Below, piece by piece: positions 42,346-53,137 of a DNA stretch of 64,000 bases; the stretch's first letter is position 1, and each line of letters begins with the position of its first letter. Location: assembly GCF_014154935.1 (NCBI RefSeq), contig NZ_JACEHH010000049.1:1-64000 (forward strand), written 5' to 3'. The DNA comes from Stieleria mannarensis. GTDB lineage: Bacteria; Planctomycetota; Planctomycetia; Pirellulales; Pirellulaceae. Both the position numbers and the translations under genes were made by a program. The notes under the pieces were generated by a model. It did no database searches and was not told where the DNA came from. It was given only the letters and a program-made list of their open reading frames with translations.

Positions 42346-45135
42346 ATGAGTGCATTCTGGAAGGACATTCTGCTGCAATCGCGGTCACGCGCGTTGGCGC
42401 TATCGGTGTGCCTTTGCCTCTCTCTGCAGGTCACCAGCGCGAACGTCGCGGCAATCGATTTCCAGCGTGACATCGAGCCGATCTTCCAAAACCATTGCAT
42501 CGACTGCCACGGCCCGGAGGAACAGGCCAATCAGTTCCGACTCGATCGGTTGGCCAACCTGCTTTCCGGCGGCAACTCGGGCGAACCGGCCGTCGTGCCG
42601 GGCGACCCGGACGCCAGCTATCTGTTACGGCTAATCAAACACGAAGAACCCGACCGGGAAATGCCACCCGACGGCAAGTTGTCTTCCGACGAAATCGAAT
42701 TGATCCGGGGGTGGATCGCCGACGGCGCGAGGACTCCGGCCAGCTACGGTCCGGCGAAGGAAACCATCCAGCTGGATCATTGGTCGTTCCGACCGCTCCA
42801 TCGCCCCCGCGTCCCGGCCGGCAACAGCGCCGCGATCGATTGGTTGATCCACCGCAAGCTTGACCAGAACGGCTTGCAACCGTCACCGGCTGCGGACCGT
42901 CGCACCTTGATCCGCCGACTTTCTCTCGTGATGACCGGGCTGCCACCGACACCCGAGGATGTCACGACCTTCCTTCGCGACGACCGACCCGACGCCTGGC
43001 AGCGACTGGTCGATCGCACCCTCAGCAGCGAACACTACGGCCAGCGCTGGGCCAGTCACTGGTTAGACCTGGTACGTTTCGGCGAAACCAACGGGTTCGA
43101 AACCAACCGCGAACGCCCCGACGCTTGGCCCTACCGCGACTGGGTCATCGATTCATTGAACGAAGACAAACCGTACGACCAATTCGTCCGCCGACAGATC
43201 GCCGGCGATGCCCTGGGCGACGACGTCGGCACGGGATTCCTGGTCGCCGGTCCACACGACATTGTCAAAGGCAAGGATCCGAAACTCGGACTCGTTCAAC
43301 GCATGAACGAACTGGACGACATGATCAACACGACCGGCACGGCCTTTCTCGGGCTGACGACCGGCTGCGCCCGTTGCCACAATCACAAATTCGATCCGAT
43401 CAGCCAACGTGATTACTACGCGATGCAAGCCGTCTTCGCCGGAGTGCATCACGGCAGTCGGTCGTTGACTCCATCGCGTGAAACGAAACAGCAACTTGCG
43501 AAACTTGATGCCGAGATTGCCGACCTGACCGAAAAACTGAAACGGTTTCTGGCTGACGAATCGACTTCGAACTCCATGCCACGTCCGGCGGTGAATGCCG
43601 TCAGCAACGAAGAGCGCTTCGAGCCACGTTTGGCGAGCGTGGTGCGATTCACGATTAAAAAAACATCGGGCGGCCAAGCCTGCATCGATGAATTGGAGAT
43701 TTACTCCGGGGATCGAAACGTCGCCCTGGCAAGCTCCGGCGCCAAAGCGACCTCGTCCGGCGACTTCAAACATCCGCTGCACAAGCTGCGTCACATCAAC
43801 GACGGACAATACGGCAACGCCCGCAGTTGGATCGTCGATTCGGTTTCCGGAGGCTGGGTGCAAATCGAATTCGCCAAACCGACCGTGATCGATCGCATCG
43901 TCTGGGGACGCGACCGCCAGAAGAAATACTCCGATCGTTTAGCCACCGTCTATCACATCGAAGCCGCCGACGGAGAAAACAACTGGGTGCCGCTCGCCTC
44001 CTCCGACGACCGTCGACCCTTCAAAGGCGTCCGTTCGAACACGCCGACGTACCAATTCGAAAGTCACCCCGAGGCCGATGCGGCGCAGGGGCGGGCCTGG
44101 CTGAATCGTCTCCGTCAGGCGCGGTCGGGTAAATCGTCGCTCGAAACGTCTGCACAGGTCTACGCCGGAACCTTTTCCCAACCCGGCAAAACCTACCGCT
44201 TGTACCGTGGAGAACCCGACGCGCCTCGGGAACCGGTCGGCCCCGACACGATCGACGTGTTCGGATCGTTGAACCTGAACGAAGACGCCCCCGAACAGTC
44301 GCGTCGCTTGGCCTTGGCCGACTGGATCACCGATGCCACCAACCCGCTCACGCCTCGCGTGATCGTCAATCGGATTTGGCAGTTTCATTTCGGCACCGGA
44401 ATCGTCGACACGCCCAGCGACTTCGGCCACAACGGTGCCCGGCCCAGCCATCCCGAATTGCTGGATTGGCTGGCCAGCGAACTGATTCAGCATGATTGGT
44501 CACTCAAGCACATTCATCGCTTGATCTTAAACTCCCACACCTGGCGACAAAGCAATCGGCCGGTCGCGGCGGCGATGACCGTCGATGCCGATTGCCGATT
44601 ACTGTGGCGATTCCCGCCGCGACGCTGCGATGCCGAAACGATCCGCGATTCCATCCTGACCGTCAGTGATTCGCTTCGTCACGACGCCGCTGGCGGTCCC
44701 GGGTTCAGCGCCTTTGCCGTCCAGTTGGAAAACGTGCGCCACTACCATCCCAAACAAGACTACGGCCCGGACGACTGGCGGCGGATGATTTACATGACCA
44801 AAGTGCGGCAGGAGAAAGACCAGGTGTTCGGCGTCTTTGATTGCCCCGACGCCAGCATGGTCGTTCCCCGGCGAAGTCGCTCGACAACGCCACTGCAAGC
44901 ACTCAACTTGCTCAACAGCCGATTCGTCATGCAGCAAGCCGGCCGCTTCGCGAAACGGCTCGAACGCGAATCCGATTCGACGTCACGACGAGTCACGCTC
45001 GCCTGGCAATGGTGCTTCGGTCGGCCGCCAAGTGAAGAAGAGTTGTCCGACAGCGCCGCATTCATCGGCCAACAGGGGCTGACGCAATTCACCCGCGCGC
45101 TTTTGAACTCCAACGAGTTTGTGTTGATCCCCTAA
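42346..45135 (+). CDS. PSD1 / DUF1549 / DUF1553 protein with inserted discoidin-like domain
   Basis: The product is 929 residues from the ATG at 42346; the frame is open from 41935 but that part is repeat DNA. Signal helix: [20 protein letters not shown]. The PSD1 heme site is [23 protein letters not shown]1549 follows ([40 protein letters not shown]). Between DUF1549 and DUF1553 (residues about 425-560) lies a jelly-roll insert of the F5/8 type C class ([40 protein letters not shown]). DUF1553 is C-terminal ([20 protein letters not shown]). It is exported and paired with the DUF1501 gene 10 bases downstream. Confidence 0.9.
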   Translation: MSAFWKDILLQSRSRALALSVCLCLSLQVTSANVAAIDFQRDIEPIFQNHCIDCHGPEEQANQFRLDRLANLLSGGNSGEPAVVPGDPDASYLLRLIKHEEPDREMPPDGKLSSDEIELIRGWIADGARTPASYGPAKETIQLDHWSFRPLHRPRVPAGNSAAIDWLIHRKLDQNGLQPSPAADRRTLIRRLSLVMTGLPPTPEDVTTFLRDDRPDAWQRLVDRTLSSEHYGQRWASHWLDLVRFGETNGFETNRERPDAWPYRDWVIDSLNEDKPYDQFVRRQIAGDALGDDVGTGFLVAGPHDIVKGKDPKLGLVQRMNELDDMINTTGTAFLGLTTGCARCHNHKFDPISQRDYYAMQAVFAGVHHGSRSLTPSRETKQQLAKLDAEIADLTEKLKRFLADESTSNSMPRPAVNAVSNEERFEPRLASVVRFTIKKTSGGQACIDELEIYSGDRNVALASSGAKATSSGDFKHPLHKLRHINDGQYGNARSWIVDSVSGGWVQIEFAKPTVIDRIVWGRDRQKKYSDRLATVYHIEAADGENNWVPLASSDDRRPFKGVRSNTPTYQFESHPEADAAQGRAWLNRLRQARSGKSSLETSAQVYAGTFSQPGKTYRLYRGEPDAPREPVGPDTIDVFGSLNLNEDAPEQSRRLALADWITDATNPLTPRVIVNRIWQFHFGTGIVDTPSDFGHNGARPSHPELLDWLASELIQHDWSLKHIHRLILNSHTWRQSNRPVAAAMTVDADCRLLWRFPPRRCDAETIRDSILTVSDSLRHDAAGGPGFSAFAVQLENVRHYHPKQDYGPDDWRRMIYMTKVRQEKDQVFGVFDCPDASMVVPRRSRSTTPLQALNLLNSRFVMQQAGRFAKRLERESDSTSRRVTLAWQWCFGRPPSEEELSDSAAFIGQQGLTQFTRALLNSNEFVLIP

Positions 45136-45145
45136 TCGAGTTCCC

Positions 45146-46600
45146 ATGAAACCCGCTTTCGACCGACGACAGTTTCTCTCGCAGACCGCCAGCGGTTTGG
45201 GAAGCATCGCGCTGGCCAGTTTGCTGCAACAGAACCTTGCCGCCGACGCCGCTCCGATTCGACCCAAGATCGATCCGGCGCGCCCCTTCGCCGCGCGAGC
45301 GACGCATCATCCGCCGGCGGCGAAAAACGTCCTGGTCATCTTTTGCTCCGGGGCGTGCAGCCAAATCGATACGTTCGACTACAAACCTGAACTGGTCAAA
45401 CGCCACGGCCAACCGATGCCCGGCGCCGATAATCTGGTCACCTTTCAAGGCCAACAAGGCATGCTGACTAAGAGCCCGTGGGAATTCAAACCGCGTGGCG
45501 AGTCCGGGAAAATGGTTGCCGATCTCGTGCCGCAACTGGGCGAGCTGGCCGACGACATGTGCTTCATCCACTCGCTGACCGGCAAGACCAACACGCACGG
45601 CCCGGGCGAAAACTTCATGTCCACCGGTTACACGCTGGACGGTTTTCCCAGCATGGGCGCCTGGACCACTTGGGCATTGGGAACCGAAAACGAAAACCTG
45701 CCCGCCTACGTCGCCATCCCCGATCCCCGTGGGACGCCCCAATCAAGCGTCAACAATTGGGGGCCGGGATTCCTGCCCGCAGCCTTTCAAGGGACCCAGT
45801 GGAGTGCGAACAAGCCGCTGGGCAATCTGGCGATTCCCGCCGGCACGAGTGAAAAAACCGATCGCGCCACCCGTCGCTTTTTGAAACGGTTGAACGAGCG
45901 ACATCTGGAACAATTCCCCGGCGATGCCGAACTCGCCGCGCGGATCTCCAGCTATGAACTCGCCGCGAAAATGCAACTGTCCGTCCCCGAGGTCACCGAC
46001 CTGTCCAGCGAGTCCAAGACGACGCTCCGTGAATACGGCGCCGACGACTCCGAGAACACGTTGAAAGCCCAATTCGCCAAGAACTGCATCCTCGCCCGGC
46101 GTCTGATCGAAAAAGGCGTGCGGTTCGTCCAGCTGTTCAACGGCGCCTACCAAACCGGCGGCGAAGGCGTCAGCAACTGGGACGGCCACAAGAAGATTCA
46201 CGAGCAATACAGCAAACACGGCCCGGTGCTCGACCAACCCTGTGCCGCACTGCTCCGCGATCTAAAACGACGCGGACTTTTGGAAGACACGTTGGTGGTG
46301 TGGACCACCGAGTTCGGCCGGATGCCGACGTTTCAAAAAGGAGCCAGCGGACGGGACCACAACCCCGATGGCTTCACCGCCTGGATGATGGGGGCCGGAG
46401 TCAAAGCGCCGTACAGCTATGGCGCCACGGACGAATTCGGGTACAAGGCAGTGGAAAACGTCACCACCGTCTACGATTTCCACGCCACGATCCTGCACCT
46501 GTTGGGCCTCGACCACCGTCGGCTGACGTTCTATCACAACGGATTCGAGCGTCGTCTGACCGATGTCCACGGCTCGGTCATCCGCCCGATTTTGGCATGA
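45146..46600 (+). CDS. DUF1501 family protein (sulfatase-like fold)
   Basis: The product is 484 residues from an ATG at 45146, 10 bases after the PSD1 stop, so the two are one operon. Signal: [20 protein letters not shown]. Landmarks are [53 protein letters not shown] and [20 protein letters not shown]. It is a paralogue of the minus-strand gene at 26195, with gene order conserved (PSD1 then DUF1501) but in the opposite orientation. Confidence 0.9.
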   Translation: MKPAFDRRQFLSQTASGLGSIALASLLQQNLAADAAPIRPKIDPARPFAARATHHPPAAKNVLVIFCSGACSQIDTFDYKPELVKRHGQPMPGADNLVTFQGQQGMLTKSPWEFKPRGESGKMVADLVPQLGELADDMCFIHSLTGKTNTHGPGENFMSTGYTLDGFPSMGAWTTWALGTENENLPAYVAIPDPRGTPQSSVNNWGPGFLPAAFQGTQWSANKPLGNLAIPAGTSEKTDRATRRFLKRLNERHLEQFPGDAELAARISSYELAAKMQLSVPEVTDLSSESKTTLREYGADDSENTLKAQFAKNCILARRLIEKGVRFVQLFNGAYQTGGEGVSNWDGHKKIHEQYSKHGPVLDQPCAALLRDLKRRGLLEDTLVVWTTEFGRMPTFQKGASGRDHNPDGFTAWMMGAGVKAPYSYGATDEFGYKAVENVTTVYDFHATILHLLGLDHRRLTFYHNGFERRLTDVHGSVIRPILA

Positions 46601-46637
46601 AGCAGCAAGCAGCCTTTCCACCAGTTAAGACAAAACC

Positions 46638-46690
46638 CTCCCTGGCAGAGGTCGTGCGGTTTTTAAGTCGATGTTCGTAAAGGGTTTTCT
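46638..46690. mobile_element. TIR element, fragment C (left end only)
   Basis: CTCCCTGGCAGAGGTCGTGC then GGTTTTTAAGTCGATGTTCG and AAAGGGTTTTCTT. The end is the best-preserved left terminus of the family (CAGAGGTCGTGCGGTTTTTA) and is the exact inverse of the right termini of copies A and B. The similarity stops after about 50 bases. Confidence 0.6.
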
Positions 46691-46828
46691 TCACGCTCCC
46701 CCTGGGCATTGGCGGCTACCCAAATCCTCAAGCACGACTGCCGGCCGGCGTCAAGAGAATTCGGCCAAAGGCCGTTTACACCCATAGCCTTGGGCATCGC
46801 CCAAGGTCTCTCAGGAATACCGAGTTCG

Positions 46829-46881
46829 ATTGGCCAACGGCCATAAACAAAAGCTGATTCTGTCTATGGCCGTTGGCCAAT
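46829..46881. repeat. 21-bp hairpin ATTGGCCAACGGCCATAAACA
   Basis: The arms at 46829-46849 and 46861-46881 pair with one mismatch around an 11-base loop. There is no T-run. Part of the repeat-rich gap before dnaE2. Confidence 0.8.
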
Positions 46882-47124
46882 TCGGAGAATGTTGCGTCCG
46901 GTTTTCCTGGGGCGGCGCGGCCTTGCTGACGCTCGGACCGCTTGCCCCAGGCTACGGATTTGCATGCCCTTCAGGCAACGAGACTTGTGTCGACCCAAAA
47001 TCCCTTTGGGAGGGGCGAGCACAGCGGGAGGAGGGTCGCTTGTCTCGTTCCCGGGCTCCACCAAGGGACCAAGCCAAGCAAGCCCTTCGTTGCCCGATCA
47101 CCGGTCGGCGTCTACAGTTGCCCC

Positions 47125-50100
47125 ATGCACTACGTCGAACTCCACTGCAAAAGCAACTTCTCGTTCCTGTGCGGAGCCTCCCATCCGGACGAGCTTGTCA
47201 CCCGGGCGGCGGATCTCGGCTATGGCGGGATCGCCTTGACCGATTCGGAAACGCTCGCCGGCGTAGTGCGTGGATTCGGTGCCGCCCGCGATCTGGATTT
47301 CAAGTACATCGTCGGTGCCGAAGTTCACCCGATCGACGCACCTTCGATGGTCCTGTGGCCGACCGATCGAGCCGCCTATGGACGCCTCTGCCAGCTGCTC
47401 TCGCGAGGACGATTGCGCTGCGAAAAAGGCCACTGCGAATTGCACTGGTCCGACATCGTTGAATTCAGCGAAGGCATGATCGCCGGCGCGTTTTCATCGC
47501 CCCCTAACGGGGCGTCAGAATCTGTGCCGGACGCCGCCCGCAAGCGTCCGGACCTGAATTTGAAATTCCTCCGCGATGACTTTCGCAAACAGTTCCAAAA
47601 TTCCGCCTACCTGCTGTGTTCGCTGCATCACGGTGTCGACGATCGCGACCTGCTTCGTCAAATGCACACGCTGTCGCTGCAATCCGGCGTGCCCTTGGTG
47701 GCGTCGGGAAACGTTTATTATCATACGCCCGATCGGATGCTGATGCACGACTGCGTGACCGCGATTCGCAACGGCGCGAGCATCGACCAGGTGCACGAGC
47801 AACGTTTTGCCAACAGCCAACACCATCTGCGACCGCTTGCCGAAATCGCCGAACTGTTCCGCGACGTTCCCGAAGCCATCGAGCGAACGGTGCAGATCGC
47901 CCGGCAATGCACGTTCAGCTTGTCCGAGTTGCGATACGAGTACCCCCAAGAGATCGCTCCACCGGGAATGACGTTGGTGGAACATCTCAAACGGTTGACC
48001 TGGGAAGGTGCCAAGCAGCGTTGGCCCGGCGGCGTCCCGCAACGCGTCATCGAACTGCTGAAGCACGAAATCGAGCTGATCCAGGAATTGCACTACGAAG
48101 CGTATTTCTTGACCGTCTGGGACATGGTTCGCTTTGCCCGCAGCCGAAACATCCTGTGCCAGGGCCGCGGCAGCGCCGCCAACTCGACCGTTTGCTATTG
48201 CCTGGGAATCACCAACGTCGATCCCAGCCAAACGGACTTGCTGTTCGAACGGTTCATCAGCCGCGAACGCAACGAAGCCCCCGACATCGACGTCGATTTC
48301 GAACATCAGCGGCGCGAGGAGGTGCTGCAATACTTGTACGACAAATACGGTCGCGACCGAGCCGGCATGACGGCCACCGTCACGACCTATCGTGGCAAGA
48401 GTGCGATTCGTGAAGTCGGAAAGGCACTCGGTTTGTCTGCCGATCTGATCGATTCGCTGTCCAAGATCGCGGGCAGCTATCGCGCCGACGACGCGCTGCC
48501 GACCGGGATGTCCGAATGTGGTTTGGATCCCGAATCCCCGCTCGGCCAGCGTTTCAGCTACCTCGTCCGCACGTTGATGGGATTTCCGCGTCACCTGTCC
48601 CAGCACGTCGGTGGGATGGTGATGTCCGCGGGACGGCTTTGTGAGTTGTGCCCGATCGAAAACGCCGCCATGCCGGGCCGGACCGTGATCCAGTGGGACA
48701 AGGACGACCTGGATGAACTGGGGATTCTGAAAGTGGATGTGCTCGCGCTGGGCATGTTGTCAGCGATCCATCGCTGCTTTGACTTGGTCGCCGATCACTA
48801 CGGAGACACCTGGTCGCTGTCCACGCTGCCTCACGGCGACACGCCGACCTATGACATGATCTGTCGCGCCGACACGATGGGCGTCTTTCAAATCGAAAGC
48901 CGCGCCCAAATGAGTATGCTGCCGCGTCTGCGACCGCGCTGTTTCTATGACCTGGTGATCGAAGTCGCGATCGTCCGCCCCGGACCGATCCAAGGCGACA
49001 TGGTTCACCCGTTTTTAAAGGCCCGCGAAAACCCCGATGCCGTCGTCTACCCCAACGATGCCATTCGTGAGGTCTTGAAAAGAACTCTCGGCGTCCCGAT
49101 CTTTCAAGAACAAGCGATGCGGCTGGCCGTCGTCGCCGCGGGATTCACACCCGGCGAAGCCGACCAGCTCCGCCGCGCGATGGCGGCCTGGCGACGCCCC
49201 GGCGTGATCGACAAGTTTCGGATCAAGCTGCTCGAAGGGATGCAGAAAAACGGGCTGACCGGAAAGTTCGCCGAACAGGTCTTCAATCAGATTCGTGGCT
49301 TCGGCGAATACGGCTTCCCCGAATCCCACGCCGCCAGCTTCGCGTTGTTGGTTTATGCGTCGTGTTACTTGAAGTGCCATTATCCGGCCGCCTACTGTTG
49401 CGCACTACTGAACAGCCAACCGATGGGGTTTTACGCGCCGGCACAACTGATCACCGACGCCAAAAACCACGGCGTGCGAATCCTTGCCGTGGACGTCAAC
49501 CACAGCGACTGGGAATCGACGCTCGAGCCCGATCCTAACCGCAGCGGGCCGGCGGTTCGATTGGGACTGGGCACGGTGCGTGGGATGCGCGCCGAAGCGG
49601 CCGACCAGATCGTCGCGGCGCGGCGGCAAGGGGGCCCGTTCGGCGACATCGCCGAACTCGGGCGACGCGCCGGAATCGGCCAGCCCGAGATCTCGCTGCT
49701 GGCCGATGCCGACGCACTGTCCGGCATCGCGGGCGACCGCCGCGCGGCGATCTGGCAATCACTCGGGCAATCCGGCAAACCCGGCGAGGCGCCGCTGCTG
49801 GACGACGTCGATGACGATGAAGCTCTGCCCGAAGACCTGATCCCGATGTCACCGCTGGAAGAGGTCTACGCGGATTACAACACGACGGGATTGAGTCTGA
49901 AAGCCCATCCGATGTCGTTCGTGCGCGAGCAGCTCCATCAGATGCGCTGCGTGACGTCGGCCCAATTGCCGGACCTTCGCGACGGCCGGCACGTCCGCAT
50001 CGCCGGACTGGTGTTGTTGCGACAGCGGCCTGGGACCGCCAAAGGGATCACGTTCGCAACTCTGGAAGACGAAACGGGGACGGTCAATCTGGTGATTTTC

Positions 50101-50268
50101 CCCAAGGTCTGGGAGCGATTTTTTAAGGTCGCCAAGACCAGCAATGCCTGGCTGGTCGACGGCAAGCTGGAAAATCGCAGCGGCGTCATCCATGTGATCA
50201 CCGGCCGCATCACCGACCTGTCCTCCCAGGTCAGCGGCCTCAAACTCCGCAGCCGCGACTTCCACTAA
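47125..50268 (+). CDS. dnaE2: Error-prone DNA polymerase III alpha subunit DnaE2 (ImuC)
   Basis: The product is 1047 residues from the ATG at 47125; the longer frame is repeat DNA. It begins with a PHP domain (MHYVELHCKSNFSFLCGASH). The C-family polymerase core contains the catalytic PDIDVDFEHQRREEV and GRGSAANSTVCYCLGITNVD. The HhH/OB end carries VTFATLEDETG-like text (GITFATLEDETGTVNLVIFP). The length and lack of a beta-clamp C-terminal extension fit DnaE2 and not DnaE1. It performs translesion synthesis in SOS mutagenesis, usually with ImuA/ImuB, which are not next to it here. No LexA box is evident. Confidence 0.93.
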   Translation: MHYVELHCKSNFSFLCGASHPDELVTRAADLGYGGIALTDSETLAGVVRGFGAARDLDFKYIVGAEVHPIDAPSMVLWPTDRAAYGRLCQLLSRGRLRCEKGHCELHWSDIVEFSEGMIAGAFSSPPNGASESVPDAARKRPDLNLKFLRDDFRKQFQNSAYLLCSLHHGVDDRDLLRQMHTLSLQSGVPLVASGNVYYHTPDRMLMHDCVTAIRNGASIDQVHEQRFANSQHHLRPLAEIAELFRDVPEAIERTVQIARQCTFSLSELRYEYPQEIAPPGMTLVEHLKRLTWEGAKQRWPGGVPQRVIELLKHEIELIQELHYEAYFLTVWDMVRFARSRNILCQGRGSAANSTVCYCLGITNVDPSQTDLLFERFISRERNEAPDIDVDFEHQRREEVLQYLYDKYGRDRAGMTATVTTYRGKSAIREVGKALGLSADLIDSLSKIAGSYRADDALPTGMSECGLDPESPLGQRFSYLVRTLMGFPRHLSQHVGGMVMSAGRLCELCPIENAAMPGRTVIQWDKDDLDELGILKVDVLALGMLSAIHRCFDLVADHYGDTWSLSTLPHGDTPTYDMICRADTMGVFQIESRAQMSMLPRLRPRCFYDLVIEVAIVRPGPIQGDMVHPFLKARENPDAVVYPNDAIREVLKRTLGVPIFQEQAMRLAVVAAGFTPGEADQLRRAMAAWRRPGVIDKFRIKLLEGMQKNGLTGKFAEQVFNQIRGFGEYGFPESHAASFALLVYASCYLKCHYPAAYCCALLNSQPMGFYAPAQLITDAKNHGVRILAVDVNHSDWESTLEPDPNRSGPAVRLGLGTVRGMRAEAADQIVAARRQGGPFGDIAELGRRAGIGQPEISLLADADALSGIAGDRRAAIWQSLGQSGKPGEAPLLDDVDDDEALPEDLIPMSPLEEVYADYNTTGLSLKAHPMSFVREQLHQMRCVTSAQLPDLRDGRHVRIAGLVLLRQRPGTAKGITFATLEDETGTVNLVIFPKVWERFFKVAKTSNAWLVDGKLENRSGVIHVITGRITDLSSQVSGLKLRSRDFH

Positions 50269-50413
50269 CACAAGTGGGATAGGCTTCCAGCCTGTCGATC
50301 TCACGTCGTAGCGGAACTCGCCAAGAGTTTCGCTCCGTCCCCTTTTCGCTCACGCGTCGACACTAGCATGATCGAATCGACTTCGGAATACGCCCTCTGC
50401 CGAACAACTCCCG

Positions 50414-51205
50414 CTACAACACCGACTCCGCCACGATCCGCTTGCGGAATGGCAAGCACGTCTCGACGTACCATTCCGACGTGCCGCGGTCCTTGTGCAC
50501 CAAGTACTCCAACACGATCCGCAACTTGTACGCGGACTCCGTGTGGTCGGTCGCCAAAACCACCTCGGCCTTCTGGCGTCCATAGTGATTAAAAATCCGT
50601 ACCGGTCGAAACAACACCCACTCCTGGTCCACCGGATACTTGACCAGATCCGTGACGGTCGTGTCGTCTTCCGCCCCTGGAGGCGAAAACTCCTCGCCGC
50701 GCTCCTGGGCTTCACGCATTTGACGCTCGATCCTCAACCGCTCCAATTCGTAGGTTTCTTCCAGCGGCATCGTCACCAGGTAGCGGTTGACGTAACTCTT
50801 TTGAAGCTCCTTCGCATAGATCTCGTTCCCGCTGCTGGCCACCCGCAGGAACTGTCGCGCGAAGTATTCCGCTTGGCTGCCCAAAGTGTCTCGCTTGAAC
50901 GCGTAGCGGCCGACACCCCAAGTGCCGAACAACACCGCCACCAAGATGCCAATTCGCGCGGCCGTAGTGCCGACCGGCAACGACTGCGAGTCACTTTTTC
51001 GCAGCGCAAACATCCCGCACAGCACTGCCGCGATCGCGAACCCGACCATCGGGATCGCCACGATCGTGAATCCACTCAACAGGGACAACAGCAACGCGAT
51101 GAAACCAGAAATTCGCAGCGGAGAATCGTCGACTTCGGCTTCATAGCCGGCCTCGCTGCTCATCACAGCACCGAGAGTACGCGGTGGAGTCGTTTCGGTC
51201 GTCAT
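50414..51205 (-). CDS. Hypothetical membrane protein (DUF4190-like N-terminus)
   Basis: The product is 263 residues from the ATG at 51205; the open frame extends to 51274. Two or three membrane helices lie at about residues 33-50, 51-70 and 88-102 (ISGFIALLLSLLSGFTIVAI; ARIGILVAVLFGTWGVGRYA). The early GFIALLLSLLS...FALRKS pattern resembles DUF4190. The C-terminal 150 residues are soluble and helical then beta-rich, with no motif known to me. Its function is unknown. It converges with dnaE2 and is followed upstream by lpxB on the same strand after a tandem-repeat tract. Confidence 0.65.
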   Translation of the reverse strand: MTTETTPPRTLGAVMSSEAGYEAEVDDSPLRISGFIALLLSLLSGFTIVAIPMVGFAIAAVLCGMFALRKSDSQSLPVGTTAARIGILVAVLFGTWGVGRYAFKRDTLGSQAEYFARQFLRVASSGNEIYAKELQKSYVNRYLVTMPLEETYELERLRIERQMREAQERGEEFSPPGAEDDTTVTDLVKYPVDQEWVLFRPVRIFNHYGRQKAEVVLATDHTESAYKLRIVLEYLVHKDRGTSEWYVETCLPFRKRIVAESVL

Positions 51206-51344
51206 CAGGAGCGATAAAGTGCAATGCGATAGGAAAACCGGCCCAAAAACTGGCCCAACAGGCCCGGCCGACAAGGGGAGTCATCGTCGATGCATTACGA
51301 CTCCCAGCGCTATCCGGTTTGCCCCTCACCCCCAAGAATTCACA

Positions 51345-51472
51345 AAAAAGCTCCGCCACCCATCATTCTGCCACCCATCATTCTGCCACCCATCGTCTTG
51401 CCCCCATCATTCTGCCACCCATCGTCTTGCCCCCATCGTCTTGCCTCCATCATTCTGCCCTCCTCCAAACCC
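51345..51472. repeat. Tandem repeat of CATCATTCTGCCACC / CATCGTCTTGCCCCC
   Basis: At least seven head-to-tail 14-15 bp units of the pattern CCCATCATTCTGCC and CCCATCGTCTTGCC alternate here, with slight variation. The phrase also occurs at 38926-38960 and in inverse at 38735. It is a likely length-variable locus. Confidence 0.8.
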
Positions 51473-51495
51473 TTCCCCCCCGCTACAGAACCCCA

Positions 51496-52719
51496 CTACG
51501 CCGCCTGTACCCGCAATCCCAGCCCGGCTGCCGGCGACAACAAGTCCAGAATCTTCGCCGCCGCCCGATCGGTCGCCCCCGGTTTGGCATAGCGGTCCTG
51601 CAGCCCCGCCAACTGCCGTCGTTTTTGCCCCAGGTAGGCCGCGTCGCCAAGCATCCGCCCGACCGTGTCCACCAAAAAATCCTTCCCCCGGACTGGGTTG
51701 CCTACCGAGACGATTTCAGGAAACACCCGCTCGCCTGTGCTTTCGGCATCGGCCGCTTCGGGCATCAAGTTGGGCAGTGTCATGCTGTCGACTTTGACGA
51801 CGCATTTTCCGAACGCGTACAGGAACCGGCCGACGCGGTAAATGACGGCCGCCGGCGTTTGCCGCGCCATCAATTCCAAGCTCACCGACCCGCTGACCAT
51901 CATCGCACAGCTCGCATGTTCGACAACCTCGCTGGTCGCGCCCCGGTACAAATCGATCGGCAGACGCTCTCCCGAGGCCTCCGCTTTGGCCGCGGCCGTC
52001 GCCTTGCAGAACTCAAAATGCTTCTCGCGGTACGCGGCCACCGCGAACCGGGCTTCGGGGTGGGCGGCCGTCAGTTCGGCGATGGCGTCCAGCATCACCG
52101 GCCAATTTCGGTGGACTTCATGCGTCCGAGAGCCTGGCAGCACGGCCACCGTTTGCGACGTTGGCGCCGCCGCCTGCAAGGTTTGCATCCGCGCTTGGTC
52201 CAGCGATGACTCGCTGACGGCGTCAAAAAACGGGTGCCCGACGAAGGTGGTGGGGATCCCGTGGCCGCTGAAATACTGTTCCTCGATCGGCAGCACGGCC
52301 AACACGTGGTCCACCGTCGCCTTCATTTTCTTGATCCGCCAGCCGGCCCAGGCCCACAGTTGCGGCGGACAAAAATAGATCACCGGGATGCCGTACTTCT
52401 TAGCCCGCTTGGCGATGTGCCAGTTGAACCCCGGAAAATCGACCAGCACGACCGCATCGACCCCGCCGGCAGCGAAAATCGCTTCGGCCTGATCGGCGAA
52501 ACCGAAGAATTCCCGCAGTTTCGGCAGCACCTCCAGAATCCCGACGACGGCGTGCTCGGTCAAATCCAAGTCGATGTCGCATCCGGCCCGCCGCATTTCC
52601 TGGCCGCCGAACCCGCGGATCGTTAATTCCGGCTGTCGGTCCTTGAGAGCCCGAATCAACCGAGCCGCATGCTGATCGCCACTGGGCTCACCGACCGAAA
52701 AGAAAATTGTCTTATTCAT
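51496..52719 (-). CDS. lpxB: Lipid-A-disaccharide synthase
   Basis: The product is 407 residues from an ATG at 52719. It condenses lipid X with UDP-diacylglucosamine to the lipid A disaccharide at the inner membrane. The GT19 signatures are clear: FFSVGEPSGDQHAARLIRAL, DAVVLVDFPGFNWHIAKRAK, PVIYFCPPQLWAWAGWRIKK, VDHVLAVLPIEEQYF and PTTFVGHPFFDAVSE. The C-terminus has VLPGSRTHEVHRNWPVMLDA. The length is somewhat long but normal. It shows that this organism has an outer membrane with lipid A. No other lpx gene is in the window. Confidence 0.95.
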   Translation of the reverse strand: MNKTIFFSVGEPSGDQHAARLIRALKDRQPELTIRGFGGQEMRRAGCDIDLDLTEHAVVGILEVLPKLREFFGFADQAEAIFAAGGVDAVVLVDFPGFNWHIAKRAKKYGIPVIYFCPPQLWAWAGWRIKKMKATVDHVLAVLPIEEQYFSGHGIPTTFVGHPFFDAVSESSLDQARMQTLQAAAPTSQTVAVLPGSRTHEVHRNWPVMLDAIAELTAAHPEARFAVAAYREKHFEFCKATAAAKAEASGERLPIDLYRGATSEVVEHASCAMMVSGSVSLELMARQTPAAVIYRVGRFLYAFGKCVVKVDSMTLPNLMPEAADAESTGERVFPEIVSVGNPVRGKDFLVDTVGRMLGDAAYLGQKRRQLAGLQDRYAKPGATDRAAAKILDLLSPAAGLGLRVQAA

Positions 52720-52776
52720 TCACCCCAAATAGTCCAAATCGCCCCCCTGAGTCAACAGAACCCGCCCCATCTCTCC

Positions 52777-52862
52777 CCGTACGACGGCCCTTCCGGCCGG
52801 TCGCCCCCACACGCCCCGCGTGCCGCCTCCAATGTACGACGGCCCTTCCGGGCGGTCGCCAT
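52777..52862. repeat. GACCGCCCGGAAGGGCCGTCGTAC phrase, two tandem copies in reverse
   Basis: GTACGACGGCCCTTCCGGCC (52783) and GTACGACGGCCCTTCCGGGC (52834) flank a short spacer. The same phrase, in the other orientation, forms the middle of the REP copies at 17846, 32165 and 33100. Confidence 0.7.
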
Positions 52863-52911
52863 ACGGCTCAAGCTAAGCGAGGGGAAAACACACCAAGCAA
52901 AGACGAAACTC

Positions 52912-53137
52912 ACCCTGGCAGAGGTCTTGCGTTTTAGAAGTCTCTGACTGTTCGGGGTTTTTGCAAATATCTCTAGTGGCCCTGAACCATATGGAGGTTG
53001 ATAGCCGTGAGCTTTTTCGGTTCCTCCAGACCTCCTTCCTGAACGGACCACCTCAAAGCAAGCTTGCTGCCAAGGGGAGTGAAACGCCTAAACGCCTGGT
53101 ATCTCTGAGGTTAAAAACCGCACGACCTCTGTCATGG
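52912..53137. mobile_element. Non-autonomous TIR element, copy B
   Basis: The left end ACCCTGGCAGAGGTCTTGCG (52912-52931) and right end GTTAAAAACCGCACGACCTC (53110-53129) are inverted. The interior follows copy A (TTGCAAATATCTCTAGTGGC, CCTGAACCATATGGAGG, GCTTTTTCGGTTCCTCCAGA, CTGCCAAGGGGAGTGAAACG), but the nested hairpin of copy A is missing and the flanking bases close up to GATAGCCGTGAGC. Confidence 0.75.

Larger units (their letters stand above)
46601..47124. other. Intergenic repeat-rich DNA
   Basis: No gene is supported. It contains a fragment of the TIR element (46638-46690), a 21-bp hairpin (46829-46881) and a CCTGGGG...CCCCAGGCTACGGATTTGCA phrase shared with the element at 31727-32146. 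A GGGAGGGGCGAGCACAGCGG phrase lies near 47009. Confidence 0.55.

Noticed and set aside
46942-47124. N-terminal extension of DnaE2
   Set aside because: The extension is intergenic repeat DNA; the PHP domain begins right after the ATG at 47125.
51345-51472. CRISPR array
   Set aside because: Units of 14-15 bases are directly adjacent with no spacers and no cas genes are in the window. The same applies to 53341-53392.
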